From the NCBI GenBank assembly GCA_903831335.1, contig CAIKXH010000005.1, forward strand, positions 1 to 5,346: a DNA stretch of 5,346 bases. Direction: 5' to 3'. Position 1 is the stretch's first letter; each line of letters begins with the position of its first letter. This DNA comes from Candidatus Uhrbacteria bacterium. GTDB lineage: Bacteria; Patescibacteriota; Patescibacteriia; UBA9934; GWF2-40-263. Below are positions 5,306 to 5,346 of this stretch, piece by piece. The notes beneath the pieces are model-generated. The model did not search any database. It was not told the DNA's origin and was given only the letters and a program-made list of their open reading frames with translations. The position numbers and the translations under genes were made by a program.

Positions 5306-5346
5306 GCGCGTACACTAATTTTTCCTATGTTTATAGCAAAACAAGA

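Noticed and set aside
5325..5346. TATAAA on the minus strand near the right edge as another -10
   Set aside because: The corresponding -35 would be outside the window, and the promoter at 5255-5283 is closer to the gene and better spaced.

Overview
All genes in this window read leftward on the minus strand. In transcription order from the right they are: a 418-residue protein of unknown function with propeller-like repeats (5207-3951), murC (3793-2435), a divergent PgeF/YfiH-family protein (2350-1475), an unrecognised 132-residue protein (1346-948) and murB (896 to the left edge, 3' end missing). MurB and MurC catalyse consecutive cytoplasmic steps of peptidoglycan precursor synthesis: UDP-N-acetylmuramate formation, then L-alanine addition. 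PgeF-family proteins are known in E. coli to limit mis-incorporated amino acids in murein, so the three middle genes form a plausible functional neighbourhood.

The organism is a bacterium using the standard code: UGA ends two genes and both stops sit in terminator hairpins. The GC content is moderate. The short N-terminus and CEY-type central motif of MurC, the compact gene ends and the 93-bp palindromic repeat beside murC suggest Patescibacteria (candidate phyla radiation), possibly a Peregrinibacteria- or Peribacteria-like lineage. This placement is an inference from family resemblance, not a search result.

Regulatory signals are clear. Four sigma70-like promoters have exactly 17-bp spacers: one for the propeller-like gene, one for the PgeF-like gene, one for the 132-residue gene, and one on the plus strand pointing out of the right edge. 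Three intrinsic terminators have gene stop codons inside their hairpins. The locus is therefore mostly single-gene units, not one dcw-type operon; only murC and the PgeF-like gene are likely to be co-transcribed, and the latter also has its own promoter. murB may be driven by an extended -10 so close to its AUG that the mRNA would be almost leaderless.

The points most worth checking are: (1) the PgeF-like gene probably starts at GTG 2350, because a promoter and leader occupy the longer reading frame; (2) that protein keeps the Cys and one His of the family metal site but lacks the first His and the GPxxG-type segment, and its codon bias is very unlike murB; (3) a palindromic repeat runs up to the murC start; (4) two divergent promoters at the right end share one -35 palindrome. 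I see no RNA gene, CRISPR array, insertion sequence or phage gene, and no gene-free stretch longer than 300 bases.
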